Source: Chinchilla lanigera
Lineage: Eukaryota > Chordata > Mammalia > Rodentia > Chinchillidae
Length of the DNA stretch: 64,000 nucleotides
Direction of reading: 5' to 3'
NCBI RefSeq assembly: GCF_000276665.1
Contig: NW_004955446.1
Coordinates: 13,043,626-13,107,625 of the forward strand
Shown here: positions 1-12,150 of the stretch, in pieces
Layout of the letters: each line of letters begins with the position of its first letter
How positions within the stretch are numbered: the stretch's first letter is position 1
Position numbers and translations under genes: made by a program
The notes under the pieces: model-generated
The model's input: only the letters and a program-made list of their open reading frames with translations
Told to the model about the DNA's origin: nothing
The model's database searches: none

Positions 1-211
1 TCTCAGATAAAACAAACTGGAAGGATAATGGGATGACAATGCATAGCCACAGAACCAGTCTCACTGCATTATAACTACAGCACATAACAACTCTGTAACT
101 AAAATAGCAAAACCAGGCTCAGGTGCATAGTCCTCACATTACAAACACATCATGTATCAGAATCACAAATGCTAGAAATAAAGACAAATGATGGCTTGAA
201 GGGCATGATAG

Positions 212-217
212 TTTATT
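212..217 (-). promoter_or_regulatory. SNX18: Candidate distal polyadenylation signal AATAAA
   Basis: The plus strand reads TTTATT, so the minus strand reads AATAAA. It is followed in gene orientation, about 20-40 bases on, by a T/GT-rich stretch (TCATTTGTCTTTATTTCT), the usual downstream-element composition. It is one of few AATAAA hexamers on this strand between the stop codon and the window edge. Transcription could also continue past the window. Confidence 0.35.
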
Positions 218-2504
218 TTTTAAAAAACTGTACCACACTGATCATGATGACCAGTATACACATGATAATGGCTTTTCTCTTGGATATTAACATTGCAGTA
301 TTTTTTATATACTGAAATGTTTCAACAGGACCAAGAACGTTCGAAAATAAAGAGTTTAGATGAAAATGGACACTAATATTTCTGGCTCTAACCCAAAGAA
401 TTAATTTAAACCCCCTACGAATCAGTGGCATAATGTTAATCAGTTATAAAGAATCTATGTTCTCTTAGATGTGGGCAGCATGAACTTATACTTCTTTGTA
501 CTTTAATCTTTAGTTTTTATAATTTAAGCTATGTCCACCCTGGCTAAAGCACAATCATACAAGACACCTCAGATAACTTCCATGCTACCATTGCACAAGC
601 TTAGTGATTTTACTTTAAAAGAAAATCAAAACATCGTCAAAATAAAGAGGCAAATGTGACTTTAAATTAATTGGAAAAGCATAGTGCTTATTTGTCCAAT
701 AAGACTCAAACTTAAATGCTATAATTATAACCTCCAAACTTCTGCAATAAAATTAATATTTCATATATATGGGCTTTGTTTACAAACAGTACTTTGTAAT
801 CAACGAGAGGGTTACTTTTTAGAGAATAATGTATTTGGAGATATCTATATATCTGTGGTAGAAACAAATCCACATGGTGTTAAATCTGGCTCTACATACT
901 CTAGGGTATCAAGTTTTGACCAAAGATCAAAATTATGGTAATCTGATCTTAAAAATTCAACCCATATGAGATTACTTTTTAGAGAGTAACTGTGCTATTG
1001 AGTAATTATTCCCATAACCTTTTCTTAAAACTTTCTGCAAACTGACCCTTTTCTTTAAACATTGTGACTCACCACTGCTTTAAACTAACCTCTACTTCCG
1101 TGTTACCATTTTAGTACCCTGGAGTTCTGAGGCAGCGTAAGTTTGACTTCATAAAAACAGTAGATACTTTAACCTTTCAGTGACAGTTTTTAAATCCGTA
1201 AACTCAAGAATCACATTATTTAGCTCAGCAACTATAAAAACATTGAGATTTCAGCATTTCAAACCAGAACCTCTTTGTGCTTTTTAAAGGAAGCTGCTTT
1301 TGAATCTTTTTGGTATTTTTTAGCCATATGTATTTCCCTTATGATAATAAAAGAATATATTTAAAATAATTTTTAAGGTTCAGTGGCCTCGGGGTGGGCT
1401 TATCAATATTTTCTTTTTTTAAAACACAGTATAAATCAATAGTTTTTCCTTCAGTATTGGAATAGTAGAAATTATTTCTGGTCCCTCCTTAGATCAACCA
1501 ACACTACTTTTCATGACGTATAACACTGAAATTTACAGACATCCCTGAAAAGTTTTTGATTACGTAAACGAGTGAATCACAGTGGAGTCTCAATCAGTTA
1601 ACAGTGTAGATCCATTTAAAAACAAAAAACTGAGTACTAAAAGAAAATCTTCAAGCTAAAAGAAAAGAAAATCTTCCTAAGAACTAAAATAAAGAGTGTG
1701 TGTTGTTGATTCTGTACTTGTATCCCCTGATTGACCAGACTCCTCCTTCTCCACGTTTTAAGACATGTTTGCTGAAATCTTCCCACCTCATTTTCAGAAC
1801 ACCTGTGTAAAGAGGCTATGATACTGTAGCATCTAAAAGAATACAGTGCACCGTCTCTTCCCCAACAGACTTCATAGCCAAGGACAAGAATGAGTTTCAC
1901 TCTTCACCAGCATCTTACCAGGAGATAATACTTGCTGTGCAAATTGATGATGACTGATCCTCTGCTACCCCCACCCCCAACAACACGAGGCTATCATCAG
2001 TTTGTCATCAAATGCACTGGCCTTTCACTCTTCTGATCAGAAAATGTGGGGCTTACTTAAAAGGGGGGCAGGAGCAGAAATGAAAAACCAAGAGTCTAAA
2101 GGCACAAAGTCGCATAGCTGCTCTAGTTGGAGTTTGTAAACAGAGAATAGGTTGAATTTAGGTAATCCCAATCTATGAGAGTAAAAAAGGCATCCACAGC
2201 AGGCTTTTATCCAGCCAGCTTCTTTGAGACCCTTTGTGGGTTTTGAGGTCTACAAAGTATGCACTAAAATACCCATACTTCAAAAAGCAATAAGGCAAAT
2301 AGTATAATCATTATTCCAAAAGTTACAATGGTAGTGTAGGCATACATAGTATAATTTAGTTACAATGTGTGGTACTGTTTCTATTATATAACCATATTAA
2401 CTGTTTCTCTTCTACATAATTATATATTCAGCTGAGTTTCAGTTGAACACAAAACCACCCTTGTACCACCACTGATAGTTGGCAATAGTTCTTTGATAGC
2501 AGTT

Positions 2505-2510
2505 TTTATT
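2505..2510 (-). promoter_or_regulatory. SNX18: Possible proximal polyadenylation signal AATAAA
   Basis: AATAAA on the minus strand about 56 bases after the SNX18 stop. It could produce a short-UTR isoform, but no strong GT-rich downstream element is obvious. Chance occurrence is quite possible in AT-rich DNA. Confidence 0.2.
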
Positions 2511-2565
2511 CTGCTGTAGAAATTATCCTTGAACTGAAAAGAGTCCATAATCCAATGTCCAGTTA

Positions 2566-2819
2566 TTAAACACTATCATATTTGTGAAGAGCTTCTTCCA
2601 ACTTCTGCGTTACTTTTTGGAAAAATATTATTTGTTGTTGTAAGAAATGTTGCATCTGTGACTTAAAGTCTCTTACTCGAATTTGATGGAAATGGTGAAT
2701 TTCAGCCAAAGTAGCAAAAGAAATAGTGTTACAGCGATCTTGAATGCCATCAGCCTTTTGGACCTCCATCTTCCCTTCTTCCACATGTCGCCTACTCTCC
2801 TTTACTTTGGTAAGAGCTC
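2566..2819 (-). CDS. SNX18: SNX18 terminal coding exon: BAR-domain C-terminus
   Basis: Minus-strand exon beginning right after a CTGCAG acceptor (AG at 2821-2820). It completes the split Gly codon from exon 1 and then encodes 83 residues, starting ALTKVKESRRHVEEGK and ending HKYDSV before the stop at 2568-2566. The frame joins exon 1 exactly (phase 1) and the residues match the conserved SNX18 C-terminus, including the coiled IHHFHQIRVRDFKSQMQHF region that forms the last BAR helix. BAR domains dimerise into a curved module, so this exon is needed for membrane bending. No frameshift or internal stop is present. The open frame extends upstream past the acceptor only by chance; the splice site and protein match set the exon start. 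Confidence 0.97.
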
Positions 2820-2924
2820 CTGCAGTTAAAAATAATAATTATTAATCAAAGTATATATACATATCTTAATAATATAGGCATATGTTACACAGATTCTTGG
2901 GTACTGTAAACACTTGCTTAAACT

Positions 2925-3024
2925 TTTTTTTTGTGTGGGGGGGGGGCTTCCGGTACTGGGAATCGAACTCACGACCTCATGCTTGCCAGGGAAGCGCTGT
3001 GCTGCTGAGCTAAATCCCCAGCCC
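2925..3024 (-). mobile_element. ID-like tRNA-derived SINE
   Basis: Reverse-complement ID body: the minus strand starts GGGCTGGGGATTTAGCTCAG and has a B-box-like GAGTTCGATTCCC. The tail has become a T8/G10-rich run on the plus strand. Flanked by a perfect target duplication, TGCTTAAACT, at 2915-2924 and 3025-3034. Inserted in the SNX18 intron near the last exon, in gene orientation. Confidence 0.92.
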
Positions 3025-3034
3025 TGCTTAAACT

Positions 3035-4260
3035 ATTTTAAACTGGTAGAACTGGAATTTTTTAAGTGGTATAATCACTCATTTAAAAAAAAAAAAGAAG
3101 AAATCTGATAGTATTTCTGAAATCATTTCCATTGTTACAATTTCACTTTATCAAATACTAGTGCTTGCCATATTGGCCAAATATTTATAATATTTCTTGA
3201 GAGATGTTATTCTAAACAAATAATACACTGCAAAGAATTCTACTTAAAAAGACTAACCAAGAAACTAACCAGTTTTCACATGCTTAAAATGTGACACCAT
3301 TATATTGACACATTAAGACAATTATATATAAAAACAATACTGCAGAAAATATATAAACCTACTTCCTTAAAAGTAGAATGATTGCATAAGATTTCAGAAC
3401 CAGGCTCTGAATTGTTAGTACCAACTCGGGCTGTCATCTGGAAATGATGCTTTGGTTTAGCAATGCTGCAAGTATAAAATTAAAGGCTGCCCTTATGAGG
3501 GCTGGCCCCACCCATGCCTGGTTCATCCTGGGTCCATACTGGGCTTAAGTAGCTAACAAGGAGTGAATTACACACACGTGCCTGGTCCTCAACTCCTCCT
3601 CTATAAAAACACTCACTGCGGTAAAACGAGGGACTTGAACAACTAAAATTCATCATATTTTAAGGACTACAGGGATAATCTGCCCTAATGATGACTTCAA
3701 AAGTATGCCACTGGGGTTGCTGCTACCCAAGAACTGTTCCCAGGCGGTACTGCAGGGGTGACGTTGGGAAGCTGGTCATATGGCAGGTGCCACATGAGGG
3801 AGAACCCTCCCCAGGAACACAGTATCATAGGAGTACACAGAAGGCAGGGGAGGTTTGACAGCAGGAAATTCATGGGTCCCTGGGAGTGAGTTATGATACT
3901 CCTCAGATCACCTGAACACGGCCAGTTTAAGAAATCAGATTTTCTGACTCCATCTAGTATTCATTACAATGAGGCATTCTGAAAGACTAGCTAGACCCTC
4001 GCAGAAACTGCCAGGTCACGGCCTGGTGATCTGGGAAGATGCACTCCTAAGTGAAAACGGCTGCCTGTTTAGGAAGTCAGGAAGCAAACGACTTTGCTTT
4101 ACAAATGTTCAGTTTTACCTATGATAACATACAAAGGAAGCTGCCCTGTATCTAAATGTCCTCAGATCTCTTGCAAAAATAATACAGAATAAACTACTAT
4201 TAAATAAAACCATTACAGGTAAAACAATGTACTTTTTTGCATGGTTCAAAGACCTAAGAA
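3035..4260. other. Intron DNA with no recognised element
   Basis: I see no SINE, LTR, LINE or coding similarity here. The sequence is mixed: AT-rich to about 3400, then moderately GC-rich to about 4050. No convincing frame. Confidence 0.5.
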
Positions 4261-4377
4261 ATAGTCAGGTATGGTGGTACATGCCTGTAAGCCCACTGCT
4301 GAGGCAGGGCTGCGGTGAGGCCAGCCTGAACTATACCATGAGCCCCTCTCTCAAAATCAACAACAACAAAAATAAAA
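4261..4377 (+). mobile_element. B1-like SINE, diverged, 5' complete
   Basis: Contains GGTATGGTGGTACATGCCTG and GCCAGCCTGAACTATA, typical of the 7SL-derived B1 body, ending in a CAA/AAAT-rich tail. The target duplication CAAAGACCTRAGA is at 4248-4260 and 4378-4390. There is an internal deletion in the central part. Confidence 0.88.
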
Positions 4378-4390
4378 CAAAGACCTGAGA

Positions 4391-5585
4391 CATTCAAAAC
4401 TACTGGTAACAAATTTTATATAGATAAGCATACATATTTCTGTAGGAACGTACACACCCACACATTTGTTGTCATGCATTTACTCTAAATGAGATCTTTA
4501 TGTGAAAAGGTACAGACCCTGGAGAAAGGAGGACACAGCCACAGGCAAGGGCACAAACACCTTGCCGGCGTACCTCCCAAGCGGCCCTGTAGACAGCAGT
4601 GTGCCCTGCCAGGCAGAGGAGACCACTCAGTCCGCAGGGCTCCGGGACCCCGGCCCCCTCGCGCTTGAAGGCTAAGAAGATGTCATTCTCAAGGCCTCTC
4701 ACTCAGTATTTCCTCTAGGGCTGACAGCATCAATAAAGCACTGATAATGGCCGACTCTGTTTTACAAAAAGGACCTCTCTCCACCAAAAAAGAAAATAAA
4801 AATTCCTGTAACACATTATCTTTGTTATATTTGTATAAGTTTCACATTTTATATACAAAAGTTGAAGTTGAAAAAACCAGACTTAAAGGAGGTAGAACTC
4901 AAGGGAGAAAAATCTCAAAAACACAACTAAGAATATAAAATTATGAAGGATGTTTAAAAAATTTTTAAAAGAAAATTAGAAGGAAAATGTCTCAGGTGAC
5001 ATGACTATTTTTTTTTTCTCATCTGATTTTGATCCAAGGTACCCGAGGAAGGCACAGGCGAAGTTCACACAGTAAGGAGAAGCACCGAGGATGCTACCCT
5101 GCTCAGACGCTGAGCTGTGTAGCACCTGTAACCTGCACTGTAATACTCTGAAGTATGCCTTGCTGTAATTAGAGAATGCTGTCCAGCAGCAAGACACTCT
5201 GAAACCTGGCCAGGAGTAGTGCTGATGTCAACTAAATTGCAGCTTGTCAAACACCAAGTCAGATCACAGCATTTTTAGAAGTTATATTCTACTATATAGT
5301 GTTGCGGATGTGACAACCAATTTAACCAATGAGCAGCTTTGAGGTTTTCACACCTTATGTTCACAGCCATTTTCATAACAGGTACTAAAGGCCCAAGGAC
5401 CTTTTGGGATTTAGTACCTTCAAGTTATCTAAGGGTAGATACTAAAGAACAAAGGAAAAATTTAAGATTCATTTTTCTTCATAGCATAAAGCTATTAGGT
5501 AAATAACACAATACTGCTATTTTTAAAGCCCCCAAAAGGTTGGGCTCTGGGGGAAGAGTTTTAATTCATTTAAAGAACATACATA
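4391..5585. other. Intron DNA with a GC-rich patch at 4550-4670
   Basis: Mostly AT-rich and unassigned. The exception is a compact CpG-containing patch at about 4550-4670, discussed among the findings. A short minus-strand open frame crosses it but has no recognisable domain. Confidence 0.45.
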
Positions 5586-5760
5586 GGCTGGGCGTGGTGG
5601 TGCACACCTGTAATTCCGGCACTAGGGAGGCTGAGGCAGGAGGACTGTTAGCTGAAGACCAGCCTAGGCTACAAAGTGAGCTCAAAGCCAGCCTGAACTG
5701 CACGGTGAGACCCTATCTCAAAAAGACAGCCAGACAGACAGAAAGAATGAACAAAAGAAA
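5586..5760 (+). mobile_element. B1-like SINE, long form
   Basis: Starts GGCTGGGCGTGGTGGTGCAC. It contains TGAGGCAGGAGGAC and the duplicated block typical of this lineage (CTACAAAGTGAGCTCAAAGC followed by CAGCCTGAACTGCACGG), ending CTCAAAAAGACAGCCAGACAGACAG. An imperfect flanking duplication (AAAGRACATWYAT) may be its target site. Confidence 0.9.
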
Positions 5761-8700
5761 GGACATTTATGGAAGACCTCATATGTATAGAGCACACTGA
5801 CAGAACAGTAACAATTAGACATGTATGCGAGGGTGGGGCCAGCCCAGCATCCCTAAATTCATGAAGAAATGTAGCTAAACTGACTTTCTCCCAGATCCAC
5901 TTTCAAAAGAAGATGATTATAGGTATGTTTTTACAAAAAAGCCATTTTTTTAAAAAATTGATTTTACAACCCTTCAATTACAGTTTTTCCTAAATAGTCT
6001 AACAAACAGTAAGTGTATAACGTGTTGTTCTTCCTATGAAAGATATTACAGAAGTGAATTTACTAGTTTACTGATGGGGAATAAACAGAAATAAATGTGA
6101 TATCTTTTAAACACCAGAACTACACACTATGGCAGTACCAAGGTTACAGGGCTGACACAGTTGCTTTTCAGGGTTCCCAAGAAGTTTCTCTCTGTCCCAC
6201 CTCTACCTACCCACGTATTGCTAATCTCTGAATTCACACCAGAGTATCTTTCCAATAGAAATGAAAGTACAAGCACTGGTAAGAAGTGAAATACTATTAC
6301 TATCAGAACTTGAATTTGGGTCTTGTTGCAAACACACAGCTGTTGGTCTGGCAATTCTCAAGCTGGGATTCATCTTACACATTTTCACACTTCACATCTT
6401 TTCATATTTAAAAATGTAAATACTGCAGGAAAGGCAGAGGTTGCAACATTTTCAGTCAGGTCTAACAATGTAAAGAGTGAAAAATATTGGGGCAAAATTG
6501 CCACTTCCAGGATAGCTTTACAAATTAATTTGTAGCTGCTTCAGAACAACTGCAGAGGACTAATACAACCAGATGCAGGGCTACAATATAGCATCACAGC
6601 AGCTGTGCAGCATTCCCTCAGCTATACTGCATTTTTTACCAAACTTGAGAAGAGAGTAAAATAAAAGCTAAAAGCACTGCCCAGAATTTAAACAGTGAAG
6701 GGACCACACATTTCTAGGCAAAGGTTTCAAAAGCTCTACTTCTACTCTGTAAGTGGCTAATTTAGAAGGAACCAGTCTTCCGCCACCTCCCTCCTCTTAC
6801 AAGCATCATTATTGCCAAACTGCTTTCAAAACGGAAAAAGAAAACAAAAGAATAAAGAGGAGAAATGAAACAATGGAGCCCAAGCTCCAAAGCTACACTG
6901 TGAGAATAAACAAAAGACCCCATGATGCTCAGGGTTAGGGCAACATTTTAAGAAGTAATAATACACAGGAATGATCAGATGGAAAAAGACTTTTAGAAAA
7001 GGGATGTACGAATACAGCTATGGCATTGTTTTTTGGGCTAACAGAGAGGCATTACCTAGTTGCATCTGGAATACTATGCGCAGATGGGGACTTTATTACC
7101 AAGTAAGGGCTAACCGTACAGAGCAGAGTGAATACGTTCTTTTTAAAGAAGGTAGGAACATTTCTGGTTCTGAAGGAAATATTACTTCCAATAAGATAGC
7201 ACATAAAGTAGTGCAACTACCCAAGTCACACAACTGGAAACAAATCCTTGACACGCACTTGAAGTACAGGAAAAAGTATTATTCAAAATGAGGTGATGCA
7301 CTCCAGCCACAGCGGCAGCAAGCAACAAACAGTATGGCAGGCTGCCCTGCAGGACACGGGGCCAGGCCCTACAGCCGCCAAGTGTTCCTCCCCTGGGGGC
7401 CTCTGGGAAGGAGGCAGAAGGGACGGAGACAAGGTCTCTCGTTACACTTATGTGTTGAGAGAAACATTTCAGTTGAGCACTCAATTTAATTATTGGTTTG
7501 GTGAATTATTAGGATTCCTCCACAGGACAGCAAGTTTTCCACCCGGAAATGGATAACCCTGGTATTACTCAGAAAGCAGAAGAGGGAGCCTTGAGTTCTC
7601 AGTGGCTTCCAGCCTGCCAAGAGTCCCTACAGCTGACCCTCAGGTTAGAAGGGCACATCTGGAGCCTGGAGGTGTTTATTTAAGCTGAAAGTGCCTCTGA
7701 AGAGTTTTGGTACAGTTCTTGGAATCTTACAAGCAAGACATTAAGTCATTTGTCCAAAGTGCCATCGCTAATTTGTGACAAAGCACCCACTGGCCCCACC
7801 TACCCACTAATACTTTGGCCCTCTGAACTGTCCATTCCATAAGGTGTCTACAGTGTTATCAGGGCCCTGCTGTTTCCACATATGGAGATATGAAAGGAAA
7901 TCTAAGCCCATGTTTTCACTTTGCTTTAGGGCCCTTCACTAACAACATTTCCTAGGTCCAGTGTAGATTCTGTCCATGTAAAATCCCTAACGTGGTTCAT
8001 TTTCATAGTTACGGCAAGTGCCCAGGCTCGAAGACATTCCGCTCCACTTCTCCATCACCAAACCCAGCTCCACAAAAATCTAAGATCCTAAACTCATTTC
8101 CATCCCTCTCCTACCTTTTCTCTTTGTCTCTCAGCAGTGTAAGCCATCTTGAATAGCTTTACAGTATGCTCAGGCTGGAAAGAGTACAGCAGGAAATAAC
8201 TGTCTTTGTTTATAATACATATGTACTCAATTTTATGAAGATTATATAATCCATGCTTTCAATGAATAAAAGACAATTAAGACAAAAAGATTTGACAGAG
8301 TTCATTAATATTACTACCTTAAAGGACTCAAACTTTAAAAAACCTCATTTTATAAATTATGATCCAAGAGTCAGATCTATTGGCAAAGTACTACATTATT
8401 TACACAGCATGTCATTAAACTATTTCCATCAATAAAAACTAATGTTTAAGAAGCATTTCAATGTCACTTTCTTATTTTGTTTTGTTTTTCCCTAAAACGA
8501 GCGCGGTAGTGCTGACGTCGCCCAGCTCCTCAGCACACACTGAAAGCCCACTGCAGGCTAAACTAAACAAACAAGCACACCAGCAAATGCACTTGCACTC
8601 CCTGAACTGAACTGTACTGTTCCGTGGCCTCTACTTCTGCTCTGCAGGGAAGAACAACTTTCCTGGCAAGCTCTGACCCAGCAAAATGAGACAGAAAAAT

Positions 8701-9127
8701 CCTCACATGCTGTACTGCTTCAGGCACTTGAACCAGGGCAGAACCATACTTCTTTTAAGAAAGCTGCTTGTCCCTTCCAATTTTTCCTCTTAATGCACAT
8801 GGAGCTTCTGTGCTCCAAGTGCTGCTAGCCCCACTGGACCGGCTTCTGTACCTCAACTCTGCCTTCCTTTGCTCACCCACATCTCCTCTTCTCAGTGTGT
8901 TCTGTCCTTCCCAAAGCACTACTCAAAGGCCCAGTCACTAAGCAACACTGATCCAAAGACTATGTTTTTTCCCTTTAAAAAAGCACCTTATTCAATTCTG
9001 AAATCACGAATGTGCCAAGAACATCAAGCAGATTTTCCTTCTAAGACCATTCCCTAGGAAAACCACAGCCCTGGTATGAGGGACAGTCAGGCTGAAGGGC
9101 ACAGGGACATCTGAGTGGCAACTGCTT

Positions 9128-9180
9128 GTCCTGGGTGTAGCTTGCTTTTCTTCATTCCCATGCACATGTGAAACGTGGAA
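9128..9180 (+). repeat. Left arm of a perfect 53-bp inverted repeat
   Basis: GTCCTGGGTGTAGCTTGCTT… through …GTGAAACGTGGAA. The exact reverse complement lies at 9919-9971. The sequence belongs to no repeat family I know. The spacer is 738 bp. Two further bases extend the match at the outer side. Confidence 0.95.
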
Positions 9181-9918
9181 AGACAATGCTAATTTGGTAG
9201 GTGTGGCCTAGTTCCCTTTAATCTTATCACAGTATCCATAGGTCAAACTCCTGCTAGCTCCCTATTAACTCGCCCACCCGCCTGCGCTTTCCTTCCTCCC
9301 TTTTGGTCTCCACCCACTTGCTGACAACCTTTTCCGCTCTCTACCATAGTATTTACTCTGTGACAGTCTTTTGAGTAAAATGTCTAGAAAAGCACAGCCC
9401 AACATCCACCCAATTCACAGAAGTGAGATGGCAGTGTTCCCAGATGACGGTCACACAGACCCACTTTCTTCATACATGCCAGTGGCTTGTACTTTACATG
9501 TCTCAATTTTTCCTCTTTGACCCCAAACGGGAAGAAATCATCACCTTCATTTTCAGAGGTAGAAAGTGAAGTTTTGAGAAACTAAATAATGCTAGTAAGG
9601 TGGTCAGCATCTGGCTGACTCGAGTGGTTCCCTTGTACCTGGCCCAATGTGACAGTCGGCCCACAGAGCCCTCAGACTCCAACACTCAGCCTCAACAGAC
9701 AGTGTGTGCCAGGCCCCTGGGAAGCCCACATCCCGGGGATGCCCGACTGCAAACGTCTTCTGTGTCCTCAGAATTCTATTCCTGCACCATGTTGTACTAA
9801 GTGGGCTCCAGGCTGGGACCACAGTAACAAATAAGGAAGAGAGCAAATACTGACCTCCAGCCAGGAAAGTGATGTTCTGAAGGGACAAAAGGCCCCTAAA
9901 GCCAAGGACTATCAAAAT

Positions 9919-9971
9919 TCCACGTTTCACATGTGCATGGGAATGAAGAAAAGCAAGCTACACCCAGGACA
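9919..9971 (-). repeat. Right arm of the perfect 53-bp inverted repeat
   Basis: Base-for-base reverse complement of 9128-9180, beginning TTCCACGTTTCACATGTGCA and ending CTACACCCAGGAC. Outside the arms the flanks do not match, so this is a short inverted duplication and not part of a longer repeat. Confidence 0.95.
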
Positions 9972-10484
9972 AAATTCAAACTATCAAAATTAACTTAAAC
10001 TTTACTTTCAATTCGTAACTGTAATAAACAACAAAGAGAACTCAGCCATTTTATAAAGGAAGGAAAAGAGTCAAGACAAGGCAAATAAGCTGCAGAAAAA
10101 CCTACTTGCTTCTTGATGAAAAACATACAAGTCTCTATGCTTGGTTTAGTCCTGAAGATATAATAAGTAGTTTGTTTTAGGTAAAAGTTTTGCTATATCC
10201 TGGATAAGAAGCTCTTCTAGCTTCATTCAATAAGCACCTAATTAATGTCCAAGAACAGAATGACATTCAGTATGAATGAAAACATTCACAAGTGTAAATG
10301 CCTTAAAAGAATGATTACTTCTACTCACTATGCACATTTATTCACATAGATCACCTTGATCCAAAATGGAAAACCAAATCAGATGATTATATCTCATGTG
10401 GCTTATTTGGTAAAACAAGCTATTCATCCTGCAAATTTATATGCATAAAGGTTCTTGTGTTTCAGTTTCTAATTAATAGCAAAT

Positions 10485-10570
10485 GTGTTGGGAGTGTACC
10501 TTACTGGTACAGCCCATATTTGGTACGCCCAAGGCTATACATTCAATCCACAGCACCAAAAAAAGAAAAT
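10485..10570 (+). mobile_element. Old ID-like SINE, diverged
   Basis: GTTGGGAGTGTACCTTACTG… with a B-box-like ACATTCAATCCACAGCACC and an A-rich tail fits a decayed ID element. No clear target duplication was seen. Confidence 0.45.
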
Positions 10571-12150
10571 TAAGTTATGCAATTACTATAGTGATAGTTT
10601 TAAGAAACAATGTGTTTAGATACAATGGTGAAAATGCTGACTTTCCCACAGCTAAGCAAATACAGATGAAGACTTTAAATTAAAACCCAAGCACAGGAAA
10701 ACAAAGGCAACTATTGGTTCTTACATCTTTTATACTCAAAGAATAATGAAGCAGTATCAGATGCACGCAAGCTGCTGGCATTTTGGGTTTACCCTTTACA
10801 TACAACAAACACAGGTATTCCAAAGACAAGAGTGACCTTTGGAAACTACTTTTAACAAAAGGTAAAACCTTCATTTCTTTTGTTCTAGGAAGATAAAGGG
10901 AAGCCTAAGCAAAACCAAAAACAAAACACCTAAATAAAGCTGAAAGGAAGACCCCTCTCCCCACCCACCCCAGGCAGAGAGGGAAAAAGGCACCGGCTCT
11001 TGACAAGAGCCGCCAGGAGGAGCTGGGAGGTGCATGCCATCGCGGCCAGGGCCTTCCAGGAGCCAGGGTTGGCGAAAGCTTCTGAGAGGGTTGTAGTTTA
11101 TATTAGTTAAAAGAGTAATTCCAAAGAATATATTTCTTGCTTTCAAGTACTTTTCCCAAATAATGTCTACCGTGTAAGGGAAATTCTCATCACAAGCTAT
11201 GGGGACGCCAACTGACAGGGAGCTCAAGTGTTCTTTTCCTCAGCTCTGCCCACTGTGCCACACTGGCTGGCACCTCACACTACTTGATGATCCCCAGGCC
11301 TTGGAGATAATTCCTGAATGAGCTGTTTTAAACTTAGGACTTCTCTCCCCTAGAGTTCTTCCCGCTTCCTGTAGCTGGAAGGGACCGGGTACCCAGTGGC
11401 TGTGAGAAACTCTGGCTGCATCGAGACCTTCCTGAATAGAGTCATAAACATAACCAACAAAAGATAAAGCAAAGCACCTAGTAATATATCAAGTTTCAAA
11501 ATACACAAAAAATTTTGAGTCTTAAAACAAAAACTTTGACGTCTTAGCTTAAAATGTCTTGCTGCAGACCACAGGTATTTAGTTACAGGTCTTAGAAAGC
11601 CCTGGCTTGGGGCATGCAGCTCACAGCTCCCCAGTAGCTCCTGTCAAGAGCTGGTGCCACTTCACGCTCTGGCCTCGCGCTGTGTGGAGGGGCTTCTCCA
11701 CTCAGCAGCTCTATTTAAGAGATTTATTTTAGCCTGGGTATCCTTTTATCTTCCTGGAACAAAGAAACAAAGGTTTTACCTTTAATTAAAACAATAAAAG
11801 GCCCAGAAAATAAAACTCCCTTCAGCATTGTTCCTTCTCCTTCTAGTTCTGCTCCTCTTCTTACCCTGCGTGTTTCTATTACTGCCTTTACTATTTTCTA
11901 TCATCCAAACCTAAAACCCCAAGTAACACTAGATTCCTCCAGACAGCCAGCATCTCACCAAGTCCTGCCATTCTATCTAGCAGGTGTCTCAAATTCACCT
12001 GCTGCTTTCTGAAGCCATTCTCTTGCCTAGCACTACCCTAACAGCCTCCTCCCGTCTGCATGTGCCCAGTAGGAGGACCTTCCTGAAGTCTTTCCTTGGG
12101 AGCCAGACTGCACAAGCCAGACGATGCCACTAAGAATTCCAAGCTTAATA
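10571..12150. other. Intron DNA with no recognised element
   Basis: A locally GC-rich segment at about 10960-11080 interrupts AT-rich DNA. No coding similarity and no repeat family recognised. Confidence 0.45.

Larger units (their letters stand above)
200..2565 (-). other. SNX18: Candidate SNX18 3' UTR
   Basis: Lies directly 3' of the SNX18 stop codon in gene orientation. The stretch is AT-rich, has no long open frame and has no SINE, LTR or LINE that I can recognise; the first repeat appears only in the intron at 2925. Repeat depletion of this length beside a stop codon fits a long, constrained 3' UTR. The best distal polyadenylation hexamer is at 217-212. A proximal hexamer at 2510-2505, about 56 bases after the stop, would give a very short UTR instead. 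The extent is inferred, not shown. Confidence 0.45.
5761..10482. other. Intron DNA, mostly unassigned single-copy sequence
   Basis: About 4.7 kb in which I can name almost nothing. A weak MIR-like tail is possible near 7180-7260 (ACCCAAGTCACACAAC) and near 9540-9620. It contains both arms of the long inverted repeat described separately. Several open frames of 60-108 codons occur on both strands, but none has recognisable domains. Confidence 0.45.
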
